This document shows, in pieces, positions 7,144 through 15,761 of a stretch of 64,000 nt of DNA. How positions within the stretch are numbered: the stretch's first letter is position 1; the number at the start of each line of letters is the position of its first letter. This DNA comes from Streptomyces sp. NBC_00704 (GTDB lineage: Bacteria > Actinomycetota > Actinomycetes > Streptomycetales > Streptomycetaceae), in assembly GCF_036226605.1 (NCBI RefSeq), contig NZ_CP109000.1, positions 7,374,501-7,438,500 on the forward strand, read 5' to 3'. Both the position numbers and the translations under genes were made by a program. The notes beneath the pieces are model-generated. The model searched no databases and was not told the DNA's origin. It saw only the letters and a program-made list of their open reading frames with translations.

Positions 7144-8643
7144 CTACTCCCCTGAGGGTGAGGTGAGGGGGGTGCCGAGGGCCGCCGGGGTGCCGAAGTC
7201 CGGTGTGCCGTCGGCCTTCCAGGTGAACTTCTGTGCCCTGGTCGTACGGTTCATGTCGCAGCCACCGCCCGCGGAGCTGTTGGCGTGGTAGACCATCCAG
7301 TCCTCGGTCCCGTCGGGCGACGTGAAGAAGCCGTTGTGGCCGGGCCCGTAGACGCCGTTGGCGTTGGAGCGCTGGAAGACCGGGTTCGGCGACTTCACCC
7401 AGGACGACGAGTCGAGCGGGTCGCCGCCGTTGTAGGTGAGCATGCCGAGCTTGTAGTCGGGCGTGGAGCAGTGGCCGGCGGAGTAGACGATGAACGTCCT
7501 GCCGCCGTGCTGGAGCACCTCGCCGCCCTCGTTGACCGCGCCGCCCACCGTCTCCCAGCCGTATGTCGGCGTCGACAGCACCCGGCGTGTTCCGCTCGCC
7601 GTCCAGGGGTTGGACAGCGGCCGGATGAACATCGGCTGCGAGCCGTTGTAGAAGGTGCCGAGGAGATACAGCCGGCCGTCGAGCCGCAGGATGCTCGGGT
7701 CCAGCTCCCAGGTGTCGTCCTGCGCCGGGTCGAGCAGGTCGGCCTTGAAGGTGTAGGGGCCCATCGGGTCGAGTCCGGCGCTCTCCAGCACGTGGATGCG
7801 CTGGGTGCCCAGGTCGTACGGCTCGCGCCCGGCCGTGTAGTAGAAGTACCATCGCTTCCCGCCGGGCCCGTCGAGGAGATGGAACTCCGGCGCCCACATC
7901 GTCCCTGCGCCGTTGGGCCGGCTGAGGTGGAAGACGACCTGGTCGGCGGCTGTGGCGAGCCCGGCGAGGGTGCTCGCCTTGCGCATCGTGACCGTGGAGT
8001 TCCAGGTGGTGGTGGCCAGGTAGTAGAACCCGTTGTAGTACGTGAGCCACGGGTCCGGGCCGTGCTGGGAGAGCGGGTTGGTGAAGGTGTGCGGGCTCGT
8101 GCCGCCGCCGGAGAAGGCGGGCAGCCGCCACACCCTGCCGTTCGCGGCGGCGCACGGCAGCTGCACCAGGTCGGTGCCGGACGCCGGGGACCCGCCGCCG
8201 GGCGCGACGCACTTGCCGGAGCCGACGGAGACGAGGTTGAAGGTCCTGTCGGCGCCGGGGACGGTCACCGGGACGAGCCGCCACCGCTGGTTCGGCTCGC
8301 CGTGGCAGGGCCACTGGATGATCGCCGCGTCGTCGGCCGTCGAGGCGCCGTACACGTCGACGCACTGGCCGGACCGCGTGGTGATCGTGTAGGTGTCGCT
8401 CGTGCCGGCGACCAGGGTGTAGCCGAAGTCCTGGTTCGCGCCGGAGGTGCACGACGAGGCGCGCAGCCGCGTTCCGGCGGTGGTCGAACCGCCCGGCAGG
8501 TCGAGGCAGTTGCCTCCGTCGCGGTTGACCCCGGTGGAGGTGAACGCGACGGCGGCGGAGGCGGGCGGCGCCGTGAGCAGGGGGGCGACCGCGACGGTGG
8601 TGAGCAGGGCGACGAGTGCCGGCAGGCACCGGGGACGGGTCAT
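7144..8643 (-). CDS. Secreted GH43 glycosidase (arabinofuranosidase/arabinanase type) with N-terminal ricin-type lectin domain
   Basis: 499 residues: signal peptide (about 1-30), ricin B trefoil (about 31-175, markers NCLDLPG, QCVDVYG, KCVAPG), short GGG linker, then a GH43 five-bladed propeller (about 182-495). Expected catalytic acids are visible: Asp in GPDPW, Asp in ELDPSIL and Glu in VNEGGEV. The profile resembles actinobacterial exo-arabinanases/arabinofuranosidases such as GH43_26, but the linkage cannot be fixed by eye. The ATG overlaps the stop of the preceding hydrolase (ATGA), showing coupling. The ricin domain is a close relative of the one in the next gene and is N-terminal, whereas most actinobacterial CAZymes carry it at the C-terminus. 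Confidence 0.85.
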   Translation of the reverse strand: MTRPRCLPALVALLTTVAVAPLLTAPPASAAVAFTSTGVNRDGGNCLDLPGGSTTAGTRLRASSCTSGANQDFGYTLVAGTSDTYTITTRSGQCVDVYGASTADDAAIIQWPCHGEPNQRWRLVPVTVPGADRTFNLVSVGSGKCVAPGGGSPASGTDLVQLPCAAANGRVWRLPAFSGGGTSPHTFTNPLSQHGPDPWLTYYNGFYYLATTTWNSTVTMRKASTLAGLATAADQVVFHLSRPNGAGTMWAPEFHLLDGPGGKRWYFYYTAGREPYDLGTQRIHVLESAGLDPMGPYTFKADLLDPAQDDTWELDPSILRLDGRLYLLGTFYNGSQPMFIRPLSNPWTASGTRRVLSTPTYGWETVGGAVNEGGEVLQHGGRTFIVYSAGHCSTPDYKLGMLTYNGGDPLDSSSWVKSPNPVFQRSNANGVYGPGHNGFFTSPDGTEDWMVYHANSSAGGGCDMNRTTRAQKFTWKADGTPDFGTPAALGTPLTSPSGE

Positions 8644-11600
8644 GGTCCGTACACCTTCGCTTCCAGGAGGCCGACGGAGTCGGCGCCGTTGCCGGTGAGC
8701 AGGATCCGCAGCCGGGTGGTGCTCGTGGCGGTGAAGGTGACGGTGTTGTACTGGTTCCTGGCCAGTGGGTAGCCGCTCGCGCCCGGCACGTCGACGTAGG
8801 CGCTGCCGTTCCAGTACTGGAGCTTCCAGGAAGCCGGCATGTCGATGCCCTCGTCGTCGTCGAAGAAGTACACGTCGGCCTTGTTCACGGTCTGCGCGGA
8901 GGGCCAGGTCAGCTCGGCCCACTGCTGTCCGGTCTGCGGCCAGGCGCCCCAGCGCGGGTTCACCGTGTCGTCGGACGACGGCGGGTCGATCCCGTCGTTC
9001 ACGGCGGCGACGCTCTCCCAGGGGGAGGTGTACGACGCGGAGGCCGTCGCCGAGGCCGCCAGGTTGGGCGACGGCCGGGGCGGCTGGACCCCGCCCCGGT
9101 TGAAGGCCTCGATCTCGGTGAGGCCCGTCTTCGCGCCGGAGGCGTTGGTGGCCAGGACCCGCACCCGCTGGGCGCTGACCGCGGGGAACTGCACCAGGTT
9201 GTAGTTGGCGCGCGGCACGGCCGGACTCCTCGTCTGGCCGGGGACGTTCACCCAGGAACTGCCGTCGTGGTACTGGATGGTGTACGCGGAGGGCGCCCGG
9301 TACGTCGTGCTCGCCGGACGGCTGTCCTTGAAGTACAGGCGCACCTCGTTCAGCGTGCGGGCGGCGCCGAAGTTCAGCTCGTACCAGTCCTGGCCGTTGG
9401 GGGACCCGCCCGCACCCCAGAAGGGCTCGTTGGTGGGGTACCCGTCGACGGCGCCGGCGGTGGTGCTTCCGGAACCGGTGTACGACGCCGTCGCCGTCGC
9501 CCCGGCGGCCAGGTCGGTGGGGGTGCCGGTCAGGTCGACGCCGGCCTTGGCGAGCATGTCGACCATGCGCGGGCTGTTCTGCACGACCTGGTTGGGGGCC
9601 TGCAGACCGGGGACGGCCGTGTGGTGGGTGACCGTGCCGCTCGTGGTGACCTGACCGGTCGCCGGGTCCCAGGTGAACGGCACCAGGGAGTCGACGGTCG
9701 CGGCCCGGTTGCCGTTGACGTAGATCGAGTAGCCCTCGGGGACGCCCGGGTAGCGCACCACGCCGTCGGCCGGGTCGTCCCAGACGATGCTCAGGTCGGC
9801 GTTGCGGTAGCGCAGGTTGTTGACGGTGAAGTGGTCCCAGCCGATGTCGATCGGGGACAGCTCCACCTTCGCGTCGTTGCGCGGACGCAGCCCGGCGACG
9901 TCCTCGACGACCGTCCAGTTGCTGCTGCCCAGGATGTTGTGGTGGATCCAGGACCGGTAGTCGATGGTGCTGCCGTTCCAGTCGGCCCAGAACTCGTTGG
10001 CGTCGGGCCACTGGGTGTTGCCGCCGACGTACTGCGCCCAGGTGTTCCAGTAGAGCAGCTTCTTGTAGTCGGCCGCGGTCATCCAGGAGTTGGGGTAGTT
10101 GCGCAACACCGAGGAGTAGAGCCGGAACTGGACGGTGGAGTTGATGGTGGAGAAGTTGTTGGAGCCCGGGTTGCCGGCGTCGGCCGCTGCCTTCTTGTCG
10201 GTCTGGTCGGCCGTGTAGAAGGGGAAGACGGGGTAGTGCGCCGGGTCGTCGAACAGCCGCAGCGCCTGCTTGTACGTCGCGGTGTCGGGCACGGCGCCGA
10301 CCGAGAACGGGTAGTAGTTGTTGATCTCCTTCCAGGGCACCCATTCGCCGGTCGACTTCAGCCGGTGCTCGAACAGCTGCCGGTTCGGGTTCCACAGCAC
10401 GTTGACGATGGCGTCCTTGATCTGCGCCGCGAGCGTGCGCATCTCGGTGGCCTTGGCCGTGTTGCCGGTCGCCTCGTAGGCCTGGGCGGCGGCGAGCGCG
10501 CCGCTGTACTGGTAGGCGGACTCGGCGCGGTCCATGGCGCCGGGCTTCCAGTGGAAGGACACCGCGTCGGCGTCGTTGCCGGTCAGCGCGCCCCAGTCGT
10601 ACTCGATGAGCTTGTTGTGGTCGTGGTCGTAGTAGGCGAGCTGCCCCTTGACGTCGCCCTCGGCGTAGTGGGCGAGGCTGCCGGCGATCGCCGGCTGTCC
10701 GCCGTGGATCTGGTAGCTGCGCCAGGCCGCCTCGGCGATGTACTGGGTGTAGCTGTTGGACCAGTTCTCCGGGTCGCCGGGGTTGTCCAGGAACCGGCCG
10801 CCCTTGGACACCTGGCCGACGCTGAGCCAGTCGCCGTAGGCGTAGGCGGGGTTGCGCAGGTACTTGAGGTCGTCGATGTGCATGGGCTGGGTGAGCGCGA
10901 TCGCGTTGTTGTAGCCGAGGACGCCCTCGGTCGACGTCGGGAACTGGAAGGTCTGCCCGGGGATGTCGGCGTCGAGGTTGTTGAAGCGCATCAGCCACCA
11001 GCGGTAGTAGATGTTCTTCTTGATCGCGGGCTCGGGCACGTCGATGTAGGGCACGTTCTGGGCCCACCAGAGGTTGTAGGCCCGCACATGGGTGGCGAAG
11101 GCGGTGGCGTTCGAGTAGCCCGCGTAGGCGTTGTACTCGGTGAGCGAGGCGGGGATCTCGTCGGTGACGAAGCCCATCACCAGCTTCGCGGTGACCGTGG
11201 CGCCGGCGGCCACGGTCACGGACCGGTTCAGGCCGCCGTTGGAGACGCCGAAGCCGTCGCCGCTGAGCCTCGGGCGGATGGTGGTGAGGTTGTTGTAGGC
11301 GTTGACCTGCCCGGTCAGCTCGTTGCCGGCGCCCGAGGTGGCGTACGGCGAGGTGGCCCGCAACTGCAGTGTGGTGGCGCTGCCGCCGTTGTTCTTGATG
11401 GACAGGTTGGTCACGGCCACGTTGTTCTCGGTGATGAACTTCGTCTGCGTGACCTCGACCTGGCCCGCGGTGTGCACGCTCTTCCAGTGGCTCGGCGCCT
11501 GCCGGCGCTGGGAGACCTGCTCGGTGAACGTGCCCGGGGAGATCGCGACGGTGTAGGCGCTGTCGTCGTTGATGCTCTCCCAGTAGGCGACGTGTCCGCC

Positions 11601-11900
11601 GAAGCCGAGGACCGAGGGGTCGTGGGTCTTCATGAACAGCGCCCGCCCCCGGCTCATCAGCCAGGGTCCGGCCGGGTCGTTGCCGGAACGGGCGAGCAGC
11701 CGGTCCATCCAGAAGTCGGTTCCGGAACTCTCGGCGTCGTAGATGCTCCGCATCATGTCGCCGGGTGTGTAGGCGACCGGCGGGGCCGGGATCGCGGGGC
11801 CGGTGAAGGCGGGGAGGCCGATGGTCTGCGCGGCGGCGGCCGGACGCACCGCGCAGAGGGAACACAGGACGAGCACGAGGGCGACGAGGAGGCGCTTCAT
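8640..11900 (-). CDS. Secreted alpha/alpha-barrel glycoside hydrolase (MGH1-like) with two C-terminal discoidin domains
   Basis: 1086 residues. The signal peptide (MKRLLVALVLVLCSLCAVRP, cut near AAAA-Q) is followed by an N-terminal beta region, a large helical-barrel catalytic region (about 280-720; markers YYRWWLMRFNNLD, EGVLGYNNAIALTQPMH, YTQYIAEAAWRSYQ, EINNYYPFSVG, EFWADWNGSTIDYRSW, HHNILGSSNW) and two F5/8C-type discoidin (CBM32-like) domains (about 815-960 and 970-1086). The fold class resembles GH63/MGH1 enzymes and perhaps the GH142 beta-L-arabinofuranosidases; I cannot assign the family firmly. It is the first gene of the secreted operon, driven by the promoter at 11980-12008. The linked beta-L-arabinofuranosidases suggest an arabinose-containing substrate (inference). 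Confidence 0.78.
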   Translation of the reverse strand: MKRLLVALVLVLCSLCAVRPAAAAQTIGLPAFTGPAIPAPPVAYTPGDMMRSIYDAESSGTDFWMDRLLARSGNDPAGPWLMSRGRALFMKTHDPSVLGFGGHVAYWESINDDSAYTVAISPGTFTEQVSQRRQAPSHWKSVHTAGQVEVTQTKFITENNVAVTNLSIKNNGGSATTLQLRATSPYATSGAGNELTGQVNAYNNLTTIRPRLSGDGFGVSNGGLNRSVTVAAGATVTAKLVMGFVTDEIPASLTEYNAYAGYSNATAFATHVRAYNLWWAQNVPYIDVPEPAIKKNIYYRWWLMRFNNLDADIPGQTFQFPTSTEGVLGYNNAIALTQPMHIDDLKYLRNPAYAYGDWLSVGQVSKGGRFLDNPGDPENWSNSYTQYIAEAAWRSYQIHGGQPAIAGSLAHYAEGDVKGQLAYYDHDHNKLIEYDWGALTGNDADAVSFHWKPGAMDRAESAYQYSGALAAAQAYEATGNTAKATEMRTLAAQIKDAIVNVLWNPNRQLFEHRLKSTGEWVPWKEINNYYPFSVGAVPDTATYKQALRLFDDPAHYPVFPFYTADQTDKKAAADAGNPGSNNFSTINSTVQFRLYSSVLRNYPNSWMTAADYKKLLYWNTWAQYVGGNTQWPDANEFWADWNGSTIDYRSWIHHNILGSSNWTVVEDVAGLRPRNDAKVELSPIDIGWDHFTVNNLRYRNADLSIVWDDPADGVVRYPGVPEGYSIYVNGNRAATVDSLVPFTWDPATGQVTTSGTVTHHTAVPGLQAPNQVVQNSPRMVDMLAKAGVDLTGTPTDLAAGATATASYTGSGSTTAGAVDGYPTNEPFWGAGGSPNGQDWYELNFGAARTLNEVRLYFKDSRPASTTYRAPSAYTIQYHDGSSWVNVPGQTRSPAVPRANYNLVQFPAVSAQRVRVLATNASGAKTGLTEIEAFNRGGVQPPRPSPNLAASATASASYTSPWESVAAVNDGIDPPSSDDTVNPRWGAWPQTGQQWAELTWPSAQTVNKADVYFFDDDEGIDMPASWKLQYWNGSAYVDVPGASGYPLARNQYNTVTFTATSTTRLRILLTGNGADSVGLLEAKVYGP

Positions 11901-11966
11901 GGGTGCTCCGGGTGGACGACAGTGGGGGATGTCATGCGCCTGACATACGTGCGAGAAAACTGACCT

Positions 11967-12031
11967 GAAAGGTTTTCGCAACGTAGGAGCGAGCTGACGG
12001 CCTGTCAAGAGAGCGCGAAGAAACCGGTTTC
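11967..12031 (-). promoter_or_regulatory. Promoter and two operator-like elements of the secreted-hydrolase operon
   Basis: Read on the minus strand: TTGACA (-35, 12008-12003), exactly 17 bp, TACGTT (-10, 11985-11980). Upstream of the -35 by 11 bp is a perfect 12-bp palindrome GAAACCGGTTTC (12020-12031), which fits the LacI-family operator pattern with a central CG. Directly after the -10 lies CGAAAACCTTTC (11978-11967). The same two elements flank the ABC-transporter promoter at 13200-13266, so both are probably bound by the LacI repressor encoded between them. Confidence 0.75.
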
Positions 12032-12072
12032 CCGCCCTGCGTCGGCGTCGTCGGCGTCCGGGGCGCGGCGCT

Positions 12073-13101
12073 TCAGGACAGCGGGGCCGTCGATCCCCTG
12101 ATCACGACACGGCAGCGCACGGTCTCAACGCCCGAGCGCCGCACCCCGCCGATCGCGGCGGACAGGGCGTGCGCGGCCGCGCGGCCGACCTGCTCCAGGT
12201 TCATGTCGACGCTGGTCAGCGGGGGACGCGAGGCCGCCGTCAGGACCTGCCAGTTGTCGAAGCCCATCACCGCCACGTCCTCCGGCACCCGGTGGCCGCG
12301 CTCGCGCAGGACGTCCATGACGCCCCGGGCGATCTGGTCGCTGCCGCACAGCACCGCGTCGACGTCGGCGTGCCGGTCGAGCAGCAGCGCGGTGGCCGCC
12401 CGCCCCCAGCCCTCCGACCAGGCCCCGAACCGGGGTTCTCCGACCGGCTCCAGCCCCGCGGCGGCGAGCGCGGCCGCGGCCCCCTGCGCCCGCTCCCGCG
12501 CCGCGAGGTAGCCGGGGTCGCCCGTGATGTGCGCGATCCGGGTGCGGCCGCAGGCCAGCAGGTGCCCGACCGCGATCCGGCCGGCGTCGACGTTGTCGGG
12601 CACGAGGGACAGGTCGGCCGGATCCTCCGAGGGCGCGTACGCGTAGACCACCGGAACGGGCAGGTCACGGCCGAGCGACGGACGGGGATCGGTGCGGCTG
12701 CCCACCACGATCAGCCCGTCCACCCGGCGCCCCAGCAGCGCGCGCACATGGTGCTGTTCGCGGATCGCGTCGCCCCGGGCGTCGCACAGGAGGACGGCGA
12801 CCTCGCCCGCCCCGAAGGCGTCCTCGGCGCCCATCAGGATCGGGATGCTGAAGCGGCCCTCCAGGTCGCTGGTGAGCAGGCCGACGGTGCCCGACCGCCC
12901 GGCGAGCAGTCCGCGGGCCAACTGGTTCGGCCGGAAGGCCAGCCGTTCGGCGGCCTCGACGACCCGCTGCCGGGTCTCCGCCCGCACCTGGCTGCGCCCG
13001 TTGAGGGCCTTCGACGCGGTGGCGACGGACACCCCGGCCAGCCGGGCGACGTCGCTGAGCGTGGCGGGCTGCGAACGAGAGGGGCCGAGGGCCGGTGTCA
13101 T
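12073..13101 (-). CDS. LacI-family transcriptional repressor of the arabinoside locus
   Basis: 342 residues: an N-terminal LacI headpiece (about 14-68: LSDVARLAGVSVATASKALN, hinge region FRPNQLARGLLAG) and a periplasmic-binding-protein-like effector domain (about 72-340; GTVGLLTSD, GLIVVG, AHITGDPGYLAARERAQG, VDAVLCGSDQIARGVMDVL, VAVMGFDNWQ, LTSVDMNLEQVG). Length is typical. It lies between the secreted-hydrolase operon and the divergent ABC operon. Both of these carry matching LacI-like palindromes, so it most likely represses both until an arabinose-containing oligosaccharide enters. It may also autoregulate through the 13101-13306 region. Confidence 0.9.
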   Translation of the reverse strand: MTPALGPSRSQPATLSDVARLAGVSVATASKALNGRSQVRAETRQRVVEAAERLAFRPNQLARGLLAGRSGTVGLLTSDLEGRFSIPILMGAEDAFGAGEVAVLLCDARGDAIREQHHVRALLGRRVDGLIVVGSRTDPRPSLGRDLPVPVVYAYAPSEDPADLSLVPDNVDAGRIAVGHLLACGRTRIAHITGDPGYLAARERAQGAAAALAAAGLEPVGEPRFGAWSEGWGRAATALLLDRHADVDAVLCGSDQIARGVMDVLRERGHRVPEDVAVMGFDNWQVLTAASRPPLTSVDMNLEQVGRAAAHALSAAIGGVRRSGVETVRCRVVIRGSTAPLS

Positions 13102-13199
13102 CGAGGGTCTCCTGTCTCGCGTCGCGTACCTGAACGGTACGCGAGAACTTTCGGTCCTGGTGAGACAGGGAGAGGTTCACGCCTTTCGGGCACACTCGG

Positions 13200-13266
13200 G
13201 AAACCGCTTGCGACAAGGGGATTGACGGGCAGTCAGACGGGTTCTACTTTTCAGAAAGCCTTTTCG
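13200..13266 (+). promoter_or_regulatory. Promoter and two operator-like elements of the sugar ABC operon
   Basis: TTGACG (13222-13227), 17 bp, TACTTT (13245-13250) form a near-canonical promoter. Ten bp upstream of the -35 is GAAACCGCTTGC (13200-13211), matching 10 of 12 positions of the palindrome at 12020-12031. Three bp after the -10 is GAAAGCCTTTTCG (13254-13266), nearly identical to the element at 11967-11978 read on the plus strand. The layout copies that of the hydrolase-operon promoter. Confidence 0.75.
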
Positions 13267-13306
13267 GTTCCTTTCCGTCGCAGAACCCATCCATAGGGGG
13301 ATCGTC

Positions 13307-14626
13307 ATGGGGAGCACGACCGGACCACGTGGAACCGCCCGCCGGCTCGCCGCCGGCGCCGTCGCGCTCCTCGCCGCCGCGAGCCTGATCACGGCCTGCG
13401 GCTCGGACGACGGCGGCGGCAAGGGCGGCGGCGAGGGGACACGGGCGGGCGGCGCGAACGGCGTCGACGACGGGTCCACGCTGACGATGTGGACCAGGGC
13501 GGCCACCCGGCCGCAGAGCGAGGCGCTGGTCGAGGCGTACAACGCCGGCCACAAGAACAAGATCCGGCTGACGGTGGTCCCCACCGACGACTACCAGGCC
13601 AAGGTCGGGGCGGCGGCCGGCTCGCACGACCTGCCCGACCTCTTCGCCTCCGACGTGGTGTTCGTGCCGAACTACACCTCCAGCGGACTCTTCGCCGACA
13701 TCACCGACCGCGTCGACGCCCTGCCCTTCGCCGGCAGCCTGGCGCAGTCGCACATCAAGGCGGGCACGTACGAGGGCAGGAAATACGTCGTCCCGCACAC
13801 CCTCGATCTGTCGGTGCTCTTCTACAACAAGGACCTCTACCGCAAGGCCGGACTGGATCCCGCGAAGCCGCCCGCCACCCTCGCCGAATGGGACCGCCAG
13901 GCGCGGGCGGTGGACGCGCTGGGCGGTGGGGTCGACGGCACCTTCTTCGGCGGCAACTGCGGCGGCTGCGGCGTCTTCACCTGGTGGCCGTCGATCTGGG
14001 CCGGCGGCGCGGAGGTGCTCGACGAGGACGGCACAGCGGCCGACCTCGCCTCCGCCACCGCGAGGAAGGTCTACGACACCTACCGGGGCTGGGTGAAGGA
14101 CGGCATCGTGGCCCCCGGCGCGAAGGACGAGACCGGGACCACCTGGACCGGCGTCTTCCCCAAGGGCAAGGTCGGCATCATGCCCATGCCGTCGACCACC
14201 CTGGGGCTGATGCCCCGCGGCCTCGACCTCGGCGTGGCGCCCATCCCCGGCCCCGACGGCGGCAGTTCCACCTTCGTCGGCGGCGACGCCGTCGGCATCT
14301 CCGCCACCAGCGGGAAGGCCGACCAGGCCTGGAACTTCCTCGCCTGGTCCCTCGGCGACACGGCACAGGTCGACGTGGTGGCCGCGCACAAGGACGTCGT
14401 GGCGCGCACCGACCTCGCCGCCAACAAGTACTCGGCGGCGGATCCGCGCCTGGTCACCATCAACCGGCTGGTGGGCCAGGGCCGCACCCCGTACGCCCTG
14501 AAGTTCGGACAGACCTTCAACGACCCCAACGGGCCCTGGCTCACCCTGATGCGCGACGCCGTCTTCGGCGACGGCACGTCCGTCGAGAAGGACAACAAGG
14601 CGGTCTCCGCCTCGCTGGCCGACTGA
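13307..14626 (+). CDS. Sugar ABC transporter, lipoprotein solute-binding protein
   Basis: 439 residues. The N-terminus has an Arg-rich start, a hydrophobic stretch and the lipobox LITAC with Cys31, followed by a Gly/Asp-rich tether. The rest is a cluster-B (MalE-like) binding protein: TLTMWTRAATRPQSEALVEAY, DLPDLFASD, GRKYVVPHTLDLSVLFYNKDLY, GWVKDG, FVGGDAVGIS, AWNFLAWSL. It delivers an oligosaccharide to the two permeases encoded next. The gene is the first of the ABC/GH127 operon, controlled by the promoter at 13222-13250. The context (two beta-L-arabinofuranosidases downstream) suggests an arabinofuranoside ligand. Confidence 0.9.
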   Translation: MGSTTGPRGTARRLAAGAVALLAAASLITACGSDDGGGKGGGEGTRAGGANGVDDGSTLTMWTRAATRPQSEALVEAYNAGHKNKIRLTVVPTDDYQAKVGAAAGSHDLPDLFASDVVFVPNYTSSGLFADITDRVDALPFAGSLAQSHIKAGTYEGRKYVVPHTLDLSVLFYNKDLYRKAGLDPAKPPATLAEWDRQARAVDALGGGVDGTFFGGNCGGCGVFTWWPSIWAGGAEVLDEDGTAADLASATARKVYDTYRGWVKDGIVAPGAKDETGTTWTGVFPKGKVGIMPMPSTTLGLMPRGLDLGVAPIPGPDGGSSTFVGGDAVGISATSGKADQAWNFLAWSLGDTAQVDVVAAHKDVVARTDLAANKYSAADPRLVTINRLVGQGRTPYALKFGQTFNDPNGPWLTLMRDAVFGDGTSVEKDNKAVSASLAD

Positions 14627-14798
14627 CCCCGCCCTCCCGGGGTCCACGACCCGGCACGGCACGGCACGGGACCGCACGGCACGGGACCGGACGGTACGGC
14701 GGCGGAGGGCGAGGCGCGGCGCGGTTCCCGAGGTCCGGCGCCCCGCCGGATCCACGTCCCCACGTCCCCGCCCCGCCTCCCCACGGCAGAGGAGAGTC

Positions 14799-15761
14799 AT
14801 GCAGGTGAAGGCGCCCGACCGGGCGACCGCCGAACAGCCGGCCCCGACACGCCTCCCGGCCGCCCGGCCCCGGGCCCGCGCACCCCTGCTGCGCTCCCGT
14901 ACGGTCCAGGGCCTCTGCTACGCCGCCCCGACGGCCGTGTTCGTCGCCGTCCTCTTCGTGCTGCCCCTGCTGCTGGTCGGACAGATGTCGCTCAGCGACT
15001 GGCCGCTGCTCACGGGGAACCGGGGCGTCAACGCGCCCGAGAACTACACCGACGCCACCGACGGCGCCCTCTTCTGGCCCGCCGTCCGCTTCACCCTCCT
15101 CTACACCGTGACCGTCACGGCCGTCCTCCTCGGTCTGGCCCTGCTCCTCGCGCTGCTCGTACAGGAGTCACGGCCCGGCGCCGGCTTCCTGCGCACGGTC
15201 TTCTTCCTGCCGGGCGCCCTCGGTCTAACCTCCGCGTCACTGCTCTTCTGGGGGATGTACAGCCCGACCACCGGACCGCTCAGCCGCGTCCTGGAGCGGC
15301 TCGGGCTCGTCGACGATCCCGTGTCCTTCCTCGGCACGCCCACCGCGGCGCTGCTGTCGACGGTCTTCCTCGTCGTGTGGAAGTTCGCCGGCTTCTACAT
15401 GCTGATCCTGCTCGTCGGCCTCCAGCGCATCCCGCACGAGCTGTACGAGGCGGCCCGGATGGACGGCGCGAGCCGCGGCCAGGTCTTCCGCTCGATCACC
15501 CTGCCGCTGCTGCGCCCCTCGCTCGCCCTCTCCCTGCTGCTGTGCGTGACCGGATCCCTGCTCGCCTTCGACCAGTTCTTCGTCCTCACCAAGGGCGGCC
15601 CGGACAACAGCACCGTCACCGTCGTGCAGTTGATCTACCGCGAGGCGTTCCAGCGGATGAACCTCGGCACCGCGGCGGCCCTGTCGGTCCTCGTGCTGGC
15701 GGCCCTGCTGCTGCTCAACGCGGCGCAGTTCCGCGCTCTGCGCCGCTCCGACGCGTCATGA
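14799..15761 (+). CDS. Sugar ABC transporter permease (MalF type)
   Basis: 320 residues with about six transmembrane segments; the first begins near residue 43 (GLCYAAPTAVFVAVLFVLPL). The cytoplasmic EAA loop is present as ELYEAARMDGASRGQVFRSITLP, the site that contacts the ATPase. The 172-bp gap after the binding-protein gene contains short CACGG-type repeats (14650-14700). The gene overlaps the second permease by ATGA. No ATP-binding subunit is encoded in the locus; Streptomyces sugar importers of this class generally share the MsiK ATPase. Confidence 0.9.
   Translation: MQVKAPDRATAEQPAPTRLPAARPRARAPLLRSRTVQGLCYAAPTAVFVAVLFVLPLLLVGQMSLSDWPLLTGNRGVNAPENYTDATDGALFWPAVRFTLLYTVTVTAVLLGLALLLALLVQESRPGAGFLRTVFFLPGALGLTSASLLFWGMYSPTTGPLSRVLERLGLVDDPVSFLGTPTAALLSTVFLVVWKFAGFYMLILLVGLQRIPHELYEAARMDGASRGQVFRSITLPLLRPSLALSLLLCVTGSLLAFDQFFVLTKGGPDNSTVTVVQLIYREAFQRMNLGTAAALSVLVLAALLLLNAAQFRALRRSDAS

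Noticed and set aside
7144..11865. Very long minus-strand open frame of about 1570 codons across two genes
   Set aside because: Its upstream part is a shadow of the hydrolase gene in another frame, with an Arg-rich translation. Only the segment from 8643 is the real GH43 gene.
8616..11963. 1115-codon plus-strand open frame opposite the hydrolase gene
   Set aside because: Val/Gly/Arg-rich antisense translation caused by GC-rich third positions; no domain seen.
14641..14705. CACGG/ACGGG repeats between binding-protein and permease genes as a regulatory array
   Set aside because: Short, imperfect, and explained by simple-sequence slippage; no conserved spacing or palindrome.
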